Notes under the pieces: model-generated
Database searches by the model: none
What the model was told of the DNA's origin: nothing
What the model saw: the letters and a program-made list of their open reading frames with translations, nothing else
NCBI GenBank assembly: GCA_902492895.1
Contig: CABUNG010000048.1
Location: forward strand, 1-13,827
Reading direction: 5' to 3'
From: an uncultured Oscillospiraceae bacterium
GTDB taxonomy: Bacteria > Bacillota > Clostridia > Oscillospirales > Acutalibacteraceae
DNA: 13,827 bases
Shown: one piece after another, positions 4,948 to 11,807 of the stretch
Layout: the number at the start of each line of letters is the position of its first letter
Numbering within the stretch: position 1 is the stretch's first letter
Program-made: the position numbers and the translations under genes

Positions 4948-6720
4948 TTATTTCAGGTTGTTTTCCAGGGTGGCGAGCTGATGGCGCAGCTCTTCCGGCA
5001 GCTTGTCGCCGAACTGGGCATAGAATTCTTTGATGCCGTCCACTTCTTTGGCCCACAGATCCTTGTCGACCTGCAGCAGGCCCTTGATGGTATCGGTATC
5101 GATGTCCAGACCCTCGGTGTTGATATCCTCGGCCTTCGGCACAAAACCGATGGGGGTTTCCACCGCGTCGGCCTTGCCTTCGCAGCGGTCGATGATCCAT
5201 TCAAGAACACGCAGGTTGTCGCCGAAGCCCGGCCAAATGAAGTGGCCTTCGTCATCGGTGCGGAACCAGTTGACGTTGAAGATCTTGGGCGCCTTGTCGC
5301 CCAGAACCTCACCCATGTCGAACCAATGAGCCCAGTAATCGGCCATGTTGTAGCCGCAGAAGGGCAGCATGGCCATGGGATCGCGGCGGACAACCCCTAC
5401 GGCGCCGGTCGCGGCCGCAGTGGTTTCGGACGCCATGATGGAGCCGACGAACACGCCGTTGTTCCAGTCACGGGACTGATACACCAGCGGCGCGGTCTTG
5501 GCCCGGCGGCCGCCGAACACGATCGCGGAAATCGGAACGCCGGAAGTGGAGTTGAACTCCGACGAAATGCAGGGGCAGTTCTCCGCCGGGGCAGTGAATC
5601 GGGAATTGGGATGTGCGCCTTTGGAGCCGTCGGTGCAGTCCCATTTCTCGCCCTTCCAGTTGAGGGCGTTTTTAGGCGGATTCTTGTCGAGGCCTTCCCA
5701 CCAAACGGTGTTGTCATCCAGGTTGTGCACGACATTCGTGAAGATAGTGCCCTTCTGGGTCGAGATCAGGGCGTTGGGATTGGACTTCATGTTGGTGCCG
5801 GGGGCCACGCCAAAGAAGCCGTTTTCCGGGTTAATAGCCCACAGACGGCCGTCCGGACCCTTGCGCATCCAGGCAATGTCATCGCCCACGCACCAAACTT
5901 TGTAGCCCTTCTGCTTATAAGACTCGGGCGGGATGAGCATGGCGAGGTTGGTCTTGCCGCAGGCGGACGGGAAGGCGGCGGCGATGTATTTCACTTCGCC
6001 CTTCGGATTTTCCAGGCCCAGGATCAGCATATGCTCGGCCATCCAGCCCTCGTTGCGGCCCTGGTTGGACGCGATGCGCAGAGCAAAGCATTTTTTGCCC
6101 AGCAGCACGTTCCCGCCGTAGCCGGAATTGACGGAGATGATGGTGTTATCCTGCGGGAAGTGGCAGATATACCGCTTCTCCTCGTCGATGTCGCATTTGC
6201 AGTGCAGGCCGCGCACCCAGTCGTTGCTGTCGCCCAGGACGTCGAGGACCTTCTGGCCCACCCGCGCCATAATGGACATGTTCAGCACGACATAGATGGA
6301 GTCGGTCAGCTCAATGCCCACCTTCGCGAGCGGAGAACCGATCGGACCCATGGAATAGGGGATGACGTACATGGTGCGGCCTTTATAGCTGCCGCGGGCG
6401 ATGTCGTACAGCATTTTATAGGCGTCGGCGGGCGCCATCCAATGGTTGGTGGGGCCGGCGTCCTCTTCCTTGTCGCAGCAGATGAAGGTGCGGTGCTCCA
6501 CGCGGGCCACGTCGTTGACGGCCGTGCGGTGCAGATAGCAGCCGGGCAGTTTTTCTTCATTGAGCTTGAGCATTTCACCGGTGGAGCAGGCCTCGGCGCG
6601 CAGCGCGTCCAGCTGCTCTTCGGAACCGTCGATCCACACAACCTTATCCGGCTGCACGAGCGCAATCTTTTCCTCAATCCAGGAGAGGATGGTCGGATTT
6701 TTGGTCAGAGCGTTGGTCAT
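4948..6720 (-). CDS. pckG: Phosphoenolpyruvate carboxykinase (GTP)
   Basis: Interconverts oxaloacetate and phosphoenolpyruvate with GTP/GDP. In anaerobes it can work in gluconeogenesis or in the CO2-fixing direction. At 590 residues it is slightly shorter than the usual 600-620. Features of the GTP class: HRTFICCDKEEDAGPTNHW (76-94), IPYSMGPIGSP (120-130), the GYGGNVLLGKKC stretch (200-211) and the kinase loop FPSACGKTN (250-258) with the hyper-reactive cysteine. It lacks the GxxGxGKT loop of the ATP-dependent family, which separates the two. ATG 6720 follows AAGGGG by 8 nt. It stands alone, with its own near-consensus promoter at 6778-6806 and terminator at 4897-4933. There is no other central-carbon gene nearby. 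The long plus-strand frame opposite it is a codon-bias shadow. Confidence 0.98.
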   Translation of the reverse strand: MTNALTKNPTILSWIEEKIALVQPDKVVWIDGSEEQLDALRAEACSTGEMLKLNEEKLPGCYLHRTAVNDVARVEHRTFICCDKEEDAGPTNHWMAPADAYKMLYDIARGSYKGRTMYVIPYSMGPIGSPLAKVGIELTDSIYVVLNMSIMARVGQKVLDVLGDSNDWVRGLHCKCDIDEEKRYICHFPQDNTIISVNSGYGGNVLLGKKCFALRIASNQGRNEGWMAEHMLILGLENPKGEVKYIAAAFPSACGKTNLAMLIPPESYKQKGYKVWCVGDDIAWMRKGPDGRLWAINPENGFFGVAPGTNMKSNPNALISTQKGTIFTNVVHNLDDNTVWWEGLDKNPPKNALNWKGEKWDCTDGSKGAHPNSRFTAPAENCPCISSEFNSTSGVPISAIVFGGRRAKTAPLVYQSRDWNNGVFVGSIMASETTAAATGAVGVVRRDPMAMLPFCGYNMADYWAHWFDMGEVLGDKAPKIFNVNWFRTDDEGHFIWPGFGDNLRVLEWIIDRCEGKADAVETPIGFVPKAEDINTEGLDIDTDTIKGLLQVDKDLWAKEVDGIKEFYAQFGDKLPEELRHQLATLENNLK

Positions 6721-6777
6721 AGGAAGATCCCCTTTCTGTAGTCAAACCATTCACAGATCCAAAGTTCGCTAGATATC

Positions 6778-6806
6778 ATTATAGGCAAAACGCCGCCGGA
6801 TATCAA
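6778..6806 (-). promoter_or_regulatory. Promoter of pckG
   Basis: On the minus strand, TTGATA (6806-6801), a 17-nt spacer and a perfect TATAAT (6783-6778). Transcription would start near 6771, about 50 nt before the pckG ATG. The flanking 6800-6860 is much richer in A/T than the genes and could hold further regulatory sites; none was recognised. Confidence 0.85.
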
Positions 6807-6990
6807 TGGCTAAAATGTGAACAATTCGATAACTTTTTAACAAAAAGTCGGTAAAAGTGCAGAATCGGACGAGCAATCCTGCAAAAACGGGAAGAAATAG
6901 CCTCCCGGACGGCCGATGGAGTCTTCAAGATGCGGGGAAGGACGGTCCAGGATTTAGATTCAAGCAACAGGTGAATGCAGGCGATTTTTC

Positions 6991-6999
6991 TGCTATACT
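6991..6999 (+). promoter_or_regulatory. Candidate extended -10 promoter of the PHP gene
   Basis: TGCTATACT is an extended -10 (TG, one base, then a 5/6 match to TATAAT) 33 nt before the ATG at 7032. The -35 position at 17-nt spacing reads GTGAAT, a weak match, which extended -10 promoters tolerate. The rest of 6807-6990 contains no other feature I can support. Confidence 0.45.
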
Positions 7000-7031
7000 G
7001 GAAGAAAACTGCGGGAAGAGGAAGCGCTGCC

Positions 7032-7850
7032 ATGAAAAGACACGACCTGCATCTGCACACGGCCCTGTCCCTTTGCGCCCGGGAAACCGCCGCTGTGCCG
7101 GGGTATCTGGAACAGGCGAGCAAACTGGGGCTGGACACAATCGGGTTTTCCAATCATGTGTGGGACAGCCGGGTACCGATGCCCGGACCGAATCTCTGGT
7201 ATGAAGCGCAGAGTGTCGAACGGGCTATGGAGATCCGGAAAACCGTCCCGACGGATACGGGAGGGATCCAGGTTCTCATCGGGGTGGAAACCGAATTCGC
7301 GCAAGGCGTGCTGGGGCTGTCGGAAGAAGCAGCGGCGGGGCTGGATTATGTGCTGATCCCGCACTCTCACATCCATATGACGGATTTTGTCTGTCCGCAT
7401 GAGGTGTTGGAACCCGCGGCGATCGCCCGGCACATGGCCGGAACATTCCGTGAGCTGGTCACGCGTGGTACGGCGGCGATACAGGGCAGCGGCACGCCGG
7501 TTATCGTAGCCCATCCCTTCTGCCCGGTCGCGCGGGACGGCGCCGGCCAGCTGACGGCGATTTTTGCGCATTTGTCCGACGGGCTGTTCGAGGATCTATT
7601 CGGCCGGGCGGCGGAACAGGCCGTAGGCATCGAGATCAATTTGAATGTCTTTCATGGAAACCCCGGTGCATCGCTGTATGAGGATACCTATTACCGGATG
7701 TTCGCCGCGGCGAAACGCATGGGGTGCCGGTTCAGCATCGGCTCGGACAGCCATGCGGTCGAGCAGCTGGAGCGGATCCGGCAGGATGAGGAGGTCATCC
7801 GCCGAGGCGGACTGGAAGACGGAGATTTTATAGACCTTGTGCGGGCATAA
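7032..7850 (+). CDS. PHP-domain metal-dependent phosphoesterase, histidinol-phosphatase-like
   Basis: A 272-residue single-domain protein of the PHP (polymerase and histidinol phosphatase) superfamily, which hydrolyses phosphoester bonds at a two- or three-metal site. All metal-ligand motifs are present in order: HDLHLHT (4-10), NH (41-42), GVETEF (84-89), HSHIH (111-115), AHPF (160-163) and GSDSH (237-241). The layout is that of HisJ-type histidinol phosphatases and related uncharacterised phosphoesterases. No his gene is nearby, so the substrate is open. ATG 7032 is preceded by AAGAGGAAG at about 8 nt. An in-frame ATG at 6975 lies before the candidate promoter and would add 19 unrelated residues. 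The gene is divergent from pckG, convergent with tsaD, and shares a bidirectional terminator with tsaD. Confidence 0.9.
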   Translation: MKRHDLHLHTALSLCARETAAVPGYLEQASKLGLDTIGFSNHVWDSRVPMPGPNLWYEAQSVERAMEIRKTVPTDTGGIQVLIGVETEFAQGVLGLSEEAAAGLDYVLIPHSHIHMTDFVCPHEVLEPAAIARHMAGTFRELVTRGTAAIQGSGTPVIVAHPFCPVARDGAGQLTAIFAHLSDGLFEDLFGRAAEQAVGIEINLNVFHGNPGASLYEDTYYRMFAAAKRMGCRFSIGSDSHAVEQLERIRQDEEVIRRGGLEDGDFIDLVRA

Positions 7851-7852
7851 AG

Positions 7853-7884
7853 AAAGCCGCCGGTGATGTATCACCGGCGGCTTT
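7853..7884. terminator. Bidirectional terminator between the PHP gene and tsaD
   Basis: A 14-bp perfect stem, 7853-7866 with 7871-7884, loop TGTA. It starts 2 nt after the PHP stop codon. The plus-strand T tail is short (TTTG). On the minus strand the stem is followed by CTTTATGC, so it may serve the ANT-like gene and tsaD transcript too. Confidence 0.85.
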
Positions 7885-7935
7885 GTCATTGGAGAAAGGA
7901 GGCGGGAGCCGGCCGGGCGTCTTTGCCGGAGCCCG

Positions 7936-8940
7936 TCAGTCGATCGGCATGGTGGCGGCAGCGTTGAGATCGAGGCCTGCCCGGGTGCCTGCCAGGTATT
8001 CGTAATACGCCTGGGCACCCACCATGGCCGCGTTGTCGCCGCACAGCTCCAGAGGCGGGCGATAGAGAGCGAGGCCGCGCTTGCGGCATTCGGATTCCAT
8101 GCGGGACCGGAGTCCCGAGTTCGCGGACACGCCGCCCGCGAGAACGAGCGTTTTGGCCCCCGTGTCGTCCGCCGCGCGCAGGAGGTTGCCAGCCAGTTGG
8201 TCCACCACGGTTTTCTGAAAGGAGGCAGCGAGGTCGGGCAGAGATACAGTCATGCCCCGCTGTTCCGCGTTGTGGAGGAGGTTGAGCACCGCGGTTTTGA
8301 GGCCCGAAAAGCTGTAATCATAAGGAGATCCGGTCACGTGGGGGTGGGGAAGGGCATAGGCGTCGGGATTTCCGTCGGCGGCGAGACGGTCGAGGTGCAC
8401 CCCGCCCGGATAGGGAAGCCCCATAGCCCGGGCCGCCTTGTCGAAGCATTCCCCCGCCGCGTCGTCCCTGGTCCGGCCGAGCACCCGGATGCGGGTGTAG
8501 TCCTCCACCTCGACGAGATGGCTGTGTCCGCCCGAGGCCACAAGGCAAAGGAAGGGAGGCGTCAGTTCCGGACTCGCCAGGTAGTTTGCGGCGATATGGG
8601 AACGCAGGTGGTGGACAGGAATCAGAGGCAGATCCGCGGAATAGGCGAGACCCTTGGCAAAGTTCACCCCGACGAGCAGGGCGCCGATGAGCCCCGGAGC
8701 ATAGGTGACGGCCACGGCGTCGATGTCAGACAGGGAGAGCCCCGCTGCGTCGAGAGCCTGACGGGTGACCCCGGTGACGGCCTCGGCATGGCGGCGGCTG
8801 GCGATTTCGGGCACCACGCCGCCGTAGAGCTTGTGCTCCTCCACTTGGGAGGCCACGATATTCGAGAGCACGCGGCGGCCATCCGCCACCACGGCGGCGG
8901 CGGTCTCGTCGCAGGAGGATTCGAGGGCGAGGATGTTCAT
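7936..8940 (-). CDS. tsaD: tRNA N6-adenosine threonylcarbamoyltransferase (t6A37), TsaD/Kae1 family
   Basis: Transfers threonylcarbamoyl from TC-AMP to A37 of ANN-decoding tRNAs, in complex with TsaB and TsaE. It is essential in most bacteria. The 334-residue length is typical. Motifs: LESSCDET (6-13), GGVVPEIASRRH (40-51), the metal-binding HHLRSH (110-115, His111 and His115), ASGGHSHLV (135-143), GGVSAN, and CGDNAAM near the C-terminus. The two metal histidines are kept, but the residues between them (LRS) differ from the common form in which Gly precedes the second His. ATG 8940 overlaps the stop of the upstream gene as ATGA and has GGAGG 6 nt upstream, so translation is probably coupled. 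tsaB, tsaE and tsaC are not in the window; rimI, which often sits with them, is about 2.4 kb away in another operon. Confidence 0.97.
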   Translation of the reverse strand: MNILALESSCDETAAAVVADGRRVLSNIVASQVEEHKLYGGVVPEIASRRHAEAVTGVTRQALDAAGLSLSDIDAVAVTYAPGLIGALLVGVNFAKGLAYSADLPLIPVHHLRSHIAANYLASPELTPPFLCLVASGGHSHLVEVEDYTRIRVLGRTRDDAAGECFDKAARAMGLPYPGGVHLDRLAADGNPDAYALPHPHVTGSPYDYSFSGLKTAVLNLLHNAEQRGMTVSLPDLAASFQKTVVDQLAGNLLRAADDTGAKTLVLAGGVSANSGLRSRMESECRKRGLALYRPPLELCGDNAAMVGAQAYYEYLAGTRAGLDLNAAATMPID

Positions 8941-9743
8941 AGGGTACCTCCGGGGAAGGATATTTCGGGATTCGTTTCCGGATCAAAGGCCGGTAGGGCG
9001 GCCTCCAGAACAGCTGCAAACGATAAAATCGCCGGACCGATGGAGGAAATCCAGACAAGGGTATCGGCATCGTCCGCGTAGAGAAGCGGGGAGCGGCGGA
9101 TGGCCAGCACCCGTTCCAAAACGGCGGGAGCGGGCACGAGCTGTTCTCGCAAAGCCCATTCGCCAGCCATGGTTTTGGCGGCTATATGGCCCGTGTGCAG
9201 GGTATAAAGGCCGCGGGCAGTATCCAGCATCCAGCCGGCGCCATGAATACTGGGACCGGGGCTGGCGCCAAAGCGCTGCGTGACTTGCAGATGTGCCGCA
9301 ATCGCCCGATGGATGTCTGCCATGGCCGGCGGGGTCAAGGCCGGCCGAATCTCTTTTCCATACACGAGCCGTCCGGAATCCAGCAAAATCTGACAGGAAA
9401 AGGGATCGAGGGCGTAGGTTTCAGCCAGATGCCCCCCGCCGGTGCCCCAATAAACGGCCTGAGTGGGCGATGCATCCAGGAAGGCCTCGAGGGAGAGGGT
9501 GCCGCCCTCTAAAAGCCGGAATCCGGGGTCGTTGTGTTCCGTGGCCAGTTCCTGCCGCAGATGGAGGAGATGCTCCGCCTGGCAGTGGGACAAAGGCGCT
9601 TCCGTCAGACAGAGGATATCGATATCGCTCCAACCGGGGCGGAAATCCCCCAAGACGACAGAACCGTGTACATAGAGGGAAAACGCCTCCGCGCCCAATA
9701 TCGAAACCAGGCGCCCGGTTAATGCGCCGAGGAGGGACTCCAT
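8937..9743 (-). CDS. Aminoglycoside nucleotidyltransferase-like protein (ANT(3'')/AadA-type with DUF4111)
   Basis: A 268-residue protein of the nucleotidyltransferase superfamily. The N-terminal catalytic motif is LYVHGSVVLGDFRPGWSDID (23-42): the GS signature, then Asp40 and Asp42 as metal ligands. The C-terminal half matches the helical domain of AadA-type adenylyltransferases (DUF4111), including ILLDSGRLVYGKEI and GLYTLHTGHIAAKTMAGEWAL. Relatives transfer AMP to streptomycin or spectinomycin, but many chromosomal members have no known substrate, and resistance cannot be inferred from this alone. ATG 9743 follows AGGAG by 5 nt. The frame remains open upstream to 9926, but those residues look random. 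Its TGA overlaps the tsaD ATG by 4 nt, so the two are one translationally coupled unit. Base composition resembles its neighbours, so recent transfer is not indicated. Confidence 0.85.
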   Translation of the reverse strand: MESLLGALTGRLVSILGAEAFSLYVHGSVVLGDFRPGWSDIDILCLTEAPLSHCQAEHLLHLRQELATEHNDPGFRLLEGGTLSLEAFLDASPTQAVYWGTGGGHLAETYALDPFSCQILLDSGRLVYGKEIRPALTPPAMADIHRAIAAHLQVTQRFGASPGPSIHGAGWMLDTARGLYTLHTGHIAAKTMAGEWALREQLVPAPAVLERVLAIRRSPLLYADDADTLVWISSIGPAILSFAAVLEAALPAFDPETNPEISFPGGTL

Positions 9744-9897
9744 GGCGGCTCCTTTCGCATGTTTACCCAAAATCGTGACGCGCGCCCGCGTCGCTACCGA
9801 ACGATTCCAACAAGGCGGATGTCTTCCATCCGGATAAAGCCGCTCCGGGCTGGACAGGCGGCCGGCCTGCGAAACAGAGTATTTTTTGCGGCGCCGG

Positions 9898-9926
9898 ATA
9901 ACACTCCCGTTCAAAGCGCTGCTCAA
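9898..9926 (-). promoter_or_regulatory. Weak candidate promoter of the ANT-like gene and tsaD
   Basis: On the minus strand, TTGAGC (9926-9921), a 17-nt spacer and TGTTAT (9903-9898), both 4/6 matches. It would leave a leader of about 150 nt. No better minus-strand promoter was seen between the ANT-like gene and the XRE regulator (9744-10043). Confidence 0.25.
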
Positions 9927-9961
9927 AATCGGATGCAGGAGGGAAATAGATCCTGCCAGCC

Positions 9962-9983
9962 AATACCACCATATTGTGGCATT
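9962..9983. repeat. 22-nt dyad in the intergenic region, candidate operator
   Basis: AAT-a-CCAC-c-ATAT-t-GTGG-c-ATT: nine of eleven base pairs of the dyad match. It is centred about 40 nt upstream of the -10 of the XRE gene and lies between it and the divergent ANT-like gene. A palindrome of this size beside a small helix-turn-helix gene is a natural candidate binding site, but no functional evidence is visible. Confidence 0.35.
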
Positions 9984-10008
9984 TCCGGGACGTGCCCGAT
10001 TTTTGCGG

Positions 10009-10014
10009 TATAAT
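10009..10014 (+). promoter_or_regulatory. -10 element of the XRE regulator gene
   Basis: A perfect TATAAT 30 nt before the ATG at 10044. The -35 at 17-nt spacing reads CGGGAC, a poor match, and there is no TG extension. The promoter may therefore depend on an activator, possibly through the dyad at 9962-9983. Confidence 0.5.
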
Positions 10015-10043
10015 CCGGATGAATTCAGACGGAGAAGGAGAGA

Positions 10044-10268
10044 ATGACAATGGGGCTGCAGCGGCCGCGGGATTTAAGGGAGGACCACGACATGTCGCAG
10101 AAAGAGCTGGCCGAAATCCTGTTCTGCCGGCAGCAAGTGTATTCGCGGTATGAGAGGGGGATTCACGATCTCCCCCTGTGGGCACTCATCAAGCTGGCGG
10201 AATATTACCACACCAGCGCCGATTATCTCCTGGGGCTGACCGGTGTGCAGGAGCCGCATCCGCGCTGA
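10044..10268 (+). CDS. Small XRE-family helix-turn-helix regulator
   Basis: A 74-residue protein that is essentially one HTH_XRE (Cro/cI-type) DNA-binding domain. SQKELAEILFCRQQVYSRYERG (about 18-39) covers the helix-turn-helix, and LPLWALIKLAEYYHTSADYLLGL (43-65) is the typical tail of Clostridial single-domain XRE proteins. There is no effector or dimerisation domain. The start is either ATG 10044, only 3 nt after AAGGAG, or ATG 10050, 9 nt after it. The second has the better spacing and gives 72 residues. It is divergent from the ANT-like gene and ends 3 nt from the convergent PHP gene with no terminator between. Such proteins often regulate their own or adjacent promoters; the target here is unknown. 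Confidence 0.88.
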   Translation: MTMGLQRPRDLREDHDMSQKELAEILFCRQQVYSRYERGIHDLPLWALIKLAEYYHTSADYLLGLTGVQEPHPR

Positions 10269-10271
10269 AGG

Positions 10272-11168
10272 TTACATCCGTTTGAGCCGGTCCGGGTCGT
10301 AGACCGGCTGGGTGAAGAGCATGGAACCGTTTTCGCCGATGACCTCCACCCGCACATAGCTCTCCCCCGTGAGGGTGAAACAGGCCTCCTGACCGGTTAC
10401 GACGGCTGAAACCCGTCCGCCGTCGGTGACAAAGCGGTAGGTGAAAGTGTCGACGTAGCTGTCCTTCATATGCCGCGCCCGGACGGTGACCGTGTCCTCG
10501 TCATCCAGGGTCAGGCGTTCGAGGGTAAGCCCCGTGGAGGCGGTGAAGCGTCCGGCTTCCACAGCCTCCCGGATATCCGGATAGGCGGGGGAGGCCGCGT
10601 AGATCCAGTTCCAGCTTCGGCCCGCGTCGCTGTAGAGGTGGAAATCGTCGTTGCCGAAGCCGTAGACCAGCCGGCCGGACGAGAGCAGATGGTCCCACGT
10701 GTCCGCCGCGAGTCCCGAGCCGCTCAGACGGTAGATCAGCTGGTTGATGACCTCGATGCCCAGATATCCCGTCAGGCGGTCGAGGTCCGCCCAGGGCCAA
10801 TATTCCTTATGCTGCCAGTTGGGATGGCAGAGGATGACGAATCCGCCGTCCTTCCGGGTTTCGTTGATGGCCGGCTGATGCTCCAATTCGTGCAGGGACC
10901 GCCGGATCCCGACGGTCAGCATATGGGCACGAGGGGAATACTCCACCCCGTCGAGCAGGGTCATTTTATCATCGGTATACGACGAGGCGTCAGTGTAGAG
11001 ATCGTGATTGGACAGGCAGAGGGCGTCGTAGCCCAGCTCCCGGTATCGCTCCGCGACCTGATCGATCGGGTTGCGGCCGCAGGTGTTGGGGCCTGTCCCT
11101 GCGTGGGTGTGGAAATTGACCCGCAGCGGGCGAGCTTCGGTCAGATTCGCGTAGGGATTTACGTACAT
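10272..11168 (-). CDS. PHP-domain hydrolase with C-terminal beta-rich region
   Basis: A 298-residue protein with a divergent PHP domain. Visible metal-site motifs: NFHTHAG (18-24, His20 and His22), SNHD (53-56), LDGVEYSP (72-79), LCHPNW (113-118) and GNDDFH (172-177). After about residue 215 the sequence changes to alternating hydrophobic and polar strands (TVTVRARH, VDTFTYRFV, SYVRVEV), probably a small beta domain also seen in other PHP-associated proteins. No signal peptide is seen. The substrate is unknown, and it shares little with the PHP protein at 7032 beyond the motifs. I chose ATG 11168, which follows GAGAGG by 8 nt; an in-frame GTG at 11177 would add three residues but abuts that SD. 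It ends 3 nt from the XRE gene, tail to tail. Confidence 0.85.
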   Translation of the reverse strand: MYVNPYANLTEARPLRVNFHTHAGTGPNTCGRNPIDQVAERYRELGYDALCLSNHDLYTDASSYTDDKMTLLDGVEYSPRAHMLTVGIRRSLHELEHQPAINETRKDGGFVILCHPNWQHKEYWPWADLDRLTGYLGIEVINQLIYRLSGSGLAADTWDHLLSSGRLVYGFGNDDFHLYSDAGRSWNWIYAASPAYPDIREAVEAGRFTASTGLTLERLTLDDEDTVTVRARHMKDSYVDTFTYRFVTDGGRVSAVVTGQEACFTLTGESYVRVEVIGENGSMLFTQPVYDPDRLKRM

Positions 11169-11193
11169 GGAGGACACCTCTCAAGTTTATTGA

Positions 11194-11218
11194 AAGCGCC
11201 GGGCATTTCCCGGCGCTT
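11194..11218 (-). terminator. Hairpin after rimI, likely operon terminator
   Basis: A 10-bp perfect GC-rich stem: 11218-11209 with 11203-11194 on the minus strand, 5-nt loop. TTTCAATAAAC follows, so the U tract is weak. It lies about 90 nt after the rimI stop and 26 nt before the PHP gene, oriented to end the rrf2-ywlE-rimI transcript. A TATAAA at 11227-11222 might be a -10 for the PHP gene, but the start would fall inside this stem. Confidence 0.55.
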
Positions 11219-11261
11219 CGTTTATAATGGCAGCTGCTGTGTAAAAGAGTTCCCGCGATAT

Positions 11262-11280
11262 ATGTATGGGACCCGTACAT
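11262..11280. repeat. 19-nt near-perfect palindrome downstream of rimI
   Basis: ATGTA-T-GGG-A-CCC-G-TACAT: eight of nine pairs are Watson-Crick, and the T/G pair would be a wobble in RNA. With a one-base centre it cannot close tightly as RNA, so a DNA-binding site upstream of the PHP gene at 11168 is more plausible than a terminator. No known operator consensus was recognised. Confidence 0.4.
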
Positions 11281-11308
11281 CCGACATTCGGAAAACCCCG
11301 CCGTAGCT

Positions 11309-11794
11309 TTACAGGTAATAGCTGTAAATCCGCGCGTCCTCTTTAGGGGAATCGTAAAACCCCGGGCGCACGCCGTCGCATGTAAACCCCATGCTTTCAT
11401 ACAGGGCGATGGCGGGCGCGTTGGAGGCCCGGACCTCCAGCGTCAGACGGGTGAGATCATGCGTCTCGGCGTAATCCTGCACCTCCCGCACCAGCGCCCG
11501 GGCAATTCCCTGGCGGCGGTATGCGGGATGAACGGCGATGTTGGCGATGAAGCCCTCGTCGAGGATATGGTGCATGCCGAGATAACCGACGGCGCTTTCC
11601 GCATCCACATCCTCCGCCACCCGGAAAACGGCGAGAGGATTCTGAAGCTCCTCCGCGAGCGCGTCGTAGCTCCAGGGGGTGGAAAAGGCCAGGCTTTCCA
11701 GATCGGCCAGGGAATCGAGATGGTCGGCGTGCATCGGGACGATGGAGATACCCGGCGGAGGGACCGCGGGGCTGTGACTACTGTGCGTGTCCAT
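11309..11794 (-). CDS. rimI: Ribosomal protein bS18 alanine N-acetyltransferase, GNAT family
   Basis: Acetylates the N-terminal alanine of ribosomal protein S18 using acetyl-CoA. The 161-residue GNAT protein shows the acetyl-CoA loop NIAVHPAYRRQGIA (85-98) and the RimI-type C-terminal block: LEVRASN (119-125), IALYESMGF (129-137) and SPKEDARIY (149-157), with the catalytic glutamate and tyrosine expected there. About 15 N-terminal residues exceed the usual length, but ATG 11794 has a clear AAAGGA SD at 7 nt and no better internal start exists. It begins 13 nt after the ywlE stop, so it is the third gene of the rrf2-ywlE-rimI operon. In many Firmicutes rimI sits with tsaB, tsaE and tsaD; here it is separated from tsaD. 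Confidence 0.92.
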   Translation of the reverse strand: MDTHSSHSPAVPPPGISIVPMHADHLDSLADLESLAFSTPWSYDALAEELQNPLAVFRVAEDVDAESAVGYLGMHHILDEGFIANIAVHPAYRRQGIARALVREVQDYAETHDLTRLTLEVRASNAPAIALYESMGFTCDGVRPGFYDSPKEDARIYSYYL

Positions 11795-11807
11795 AGCGCA
11801 TCCTTTC

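Noticed and set aside
4981..6741. 586-codon plus-strand frame opposite pckG
   Set aside because: It is the reverse-strand shadow of a long, GC-biased, highly conserved gene. The Ala/Gly/His-rich sequence matches no family and has no promoter or SD.
8197..9081. 294-codon plus-strand frame opposite tsaD
   Set aside because: It overlaps tsaD in reverse, has no SD, and encodes a Gly/His/Val-rich sequence with no motif.
9744..9926. N-terminal extension of the ANT-like protein to 9926
   Set aside because: The extra 61 residues are Arg/Ser/Pro-rich and unlike the family; ATG 9743 has AGGAG at proper distance.
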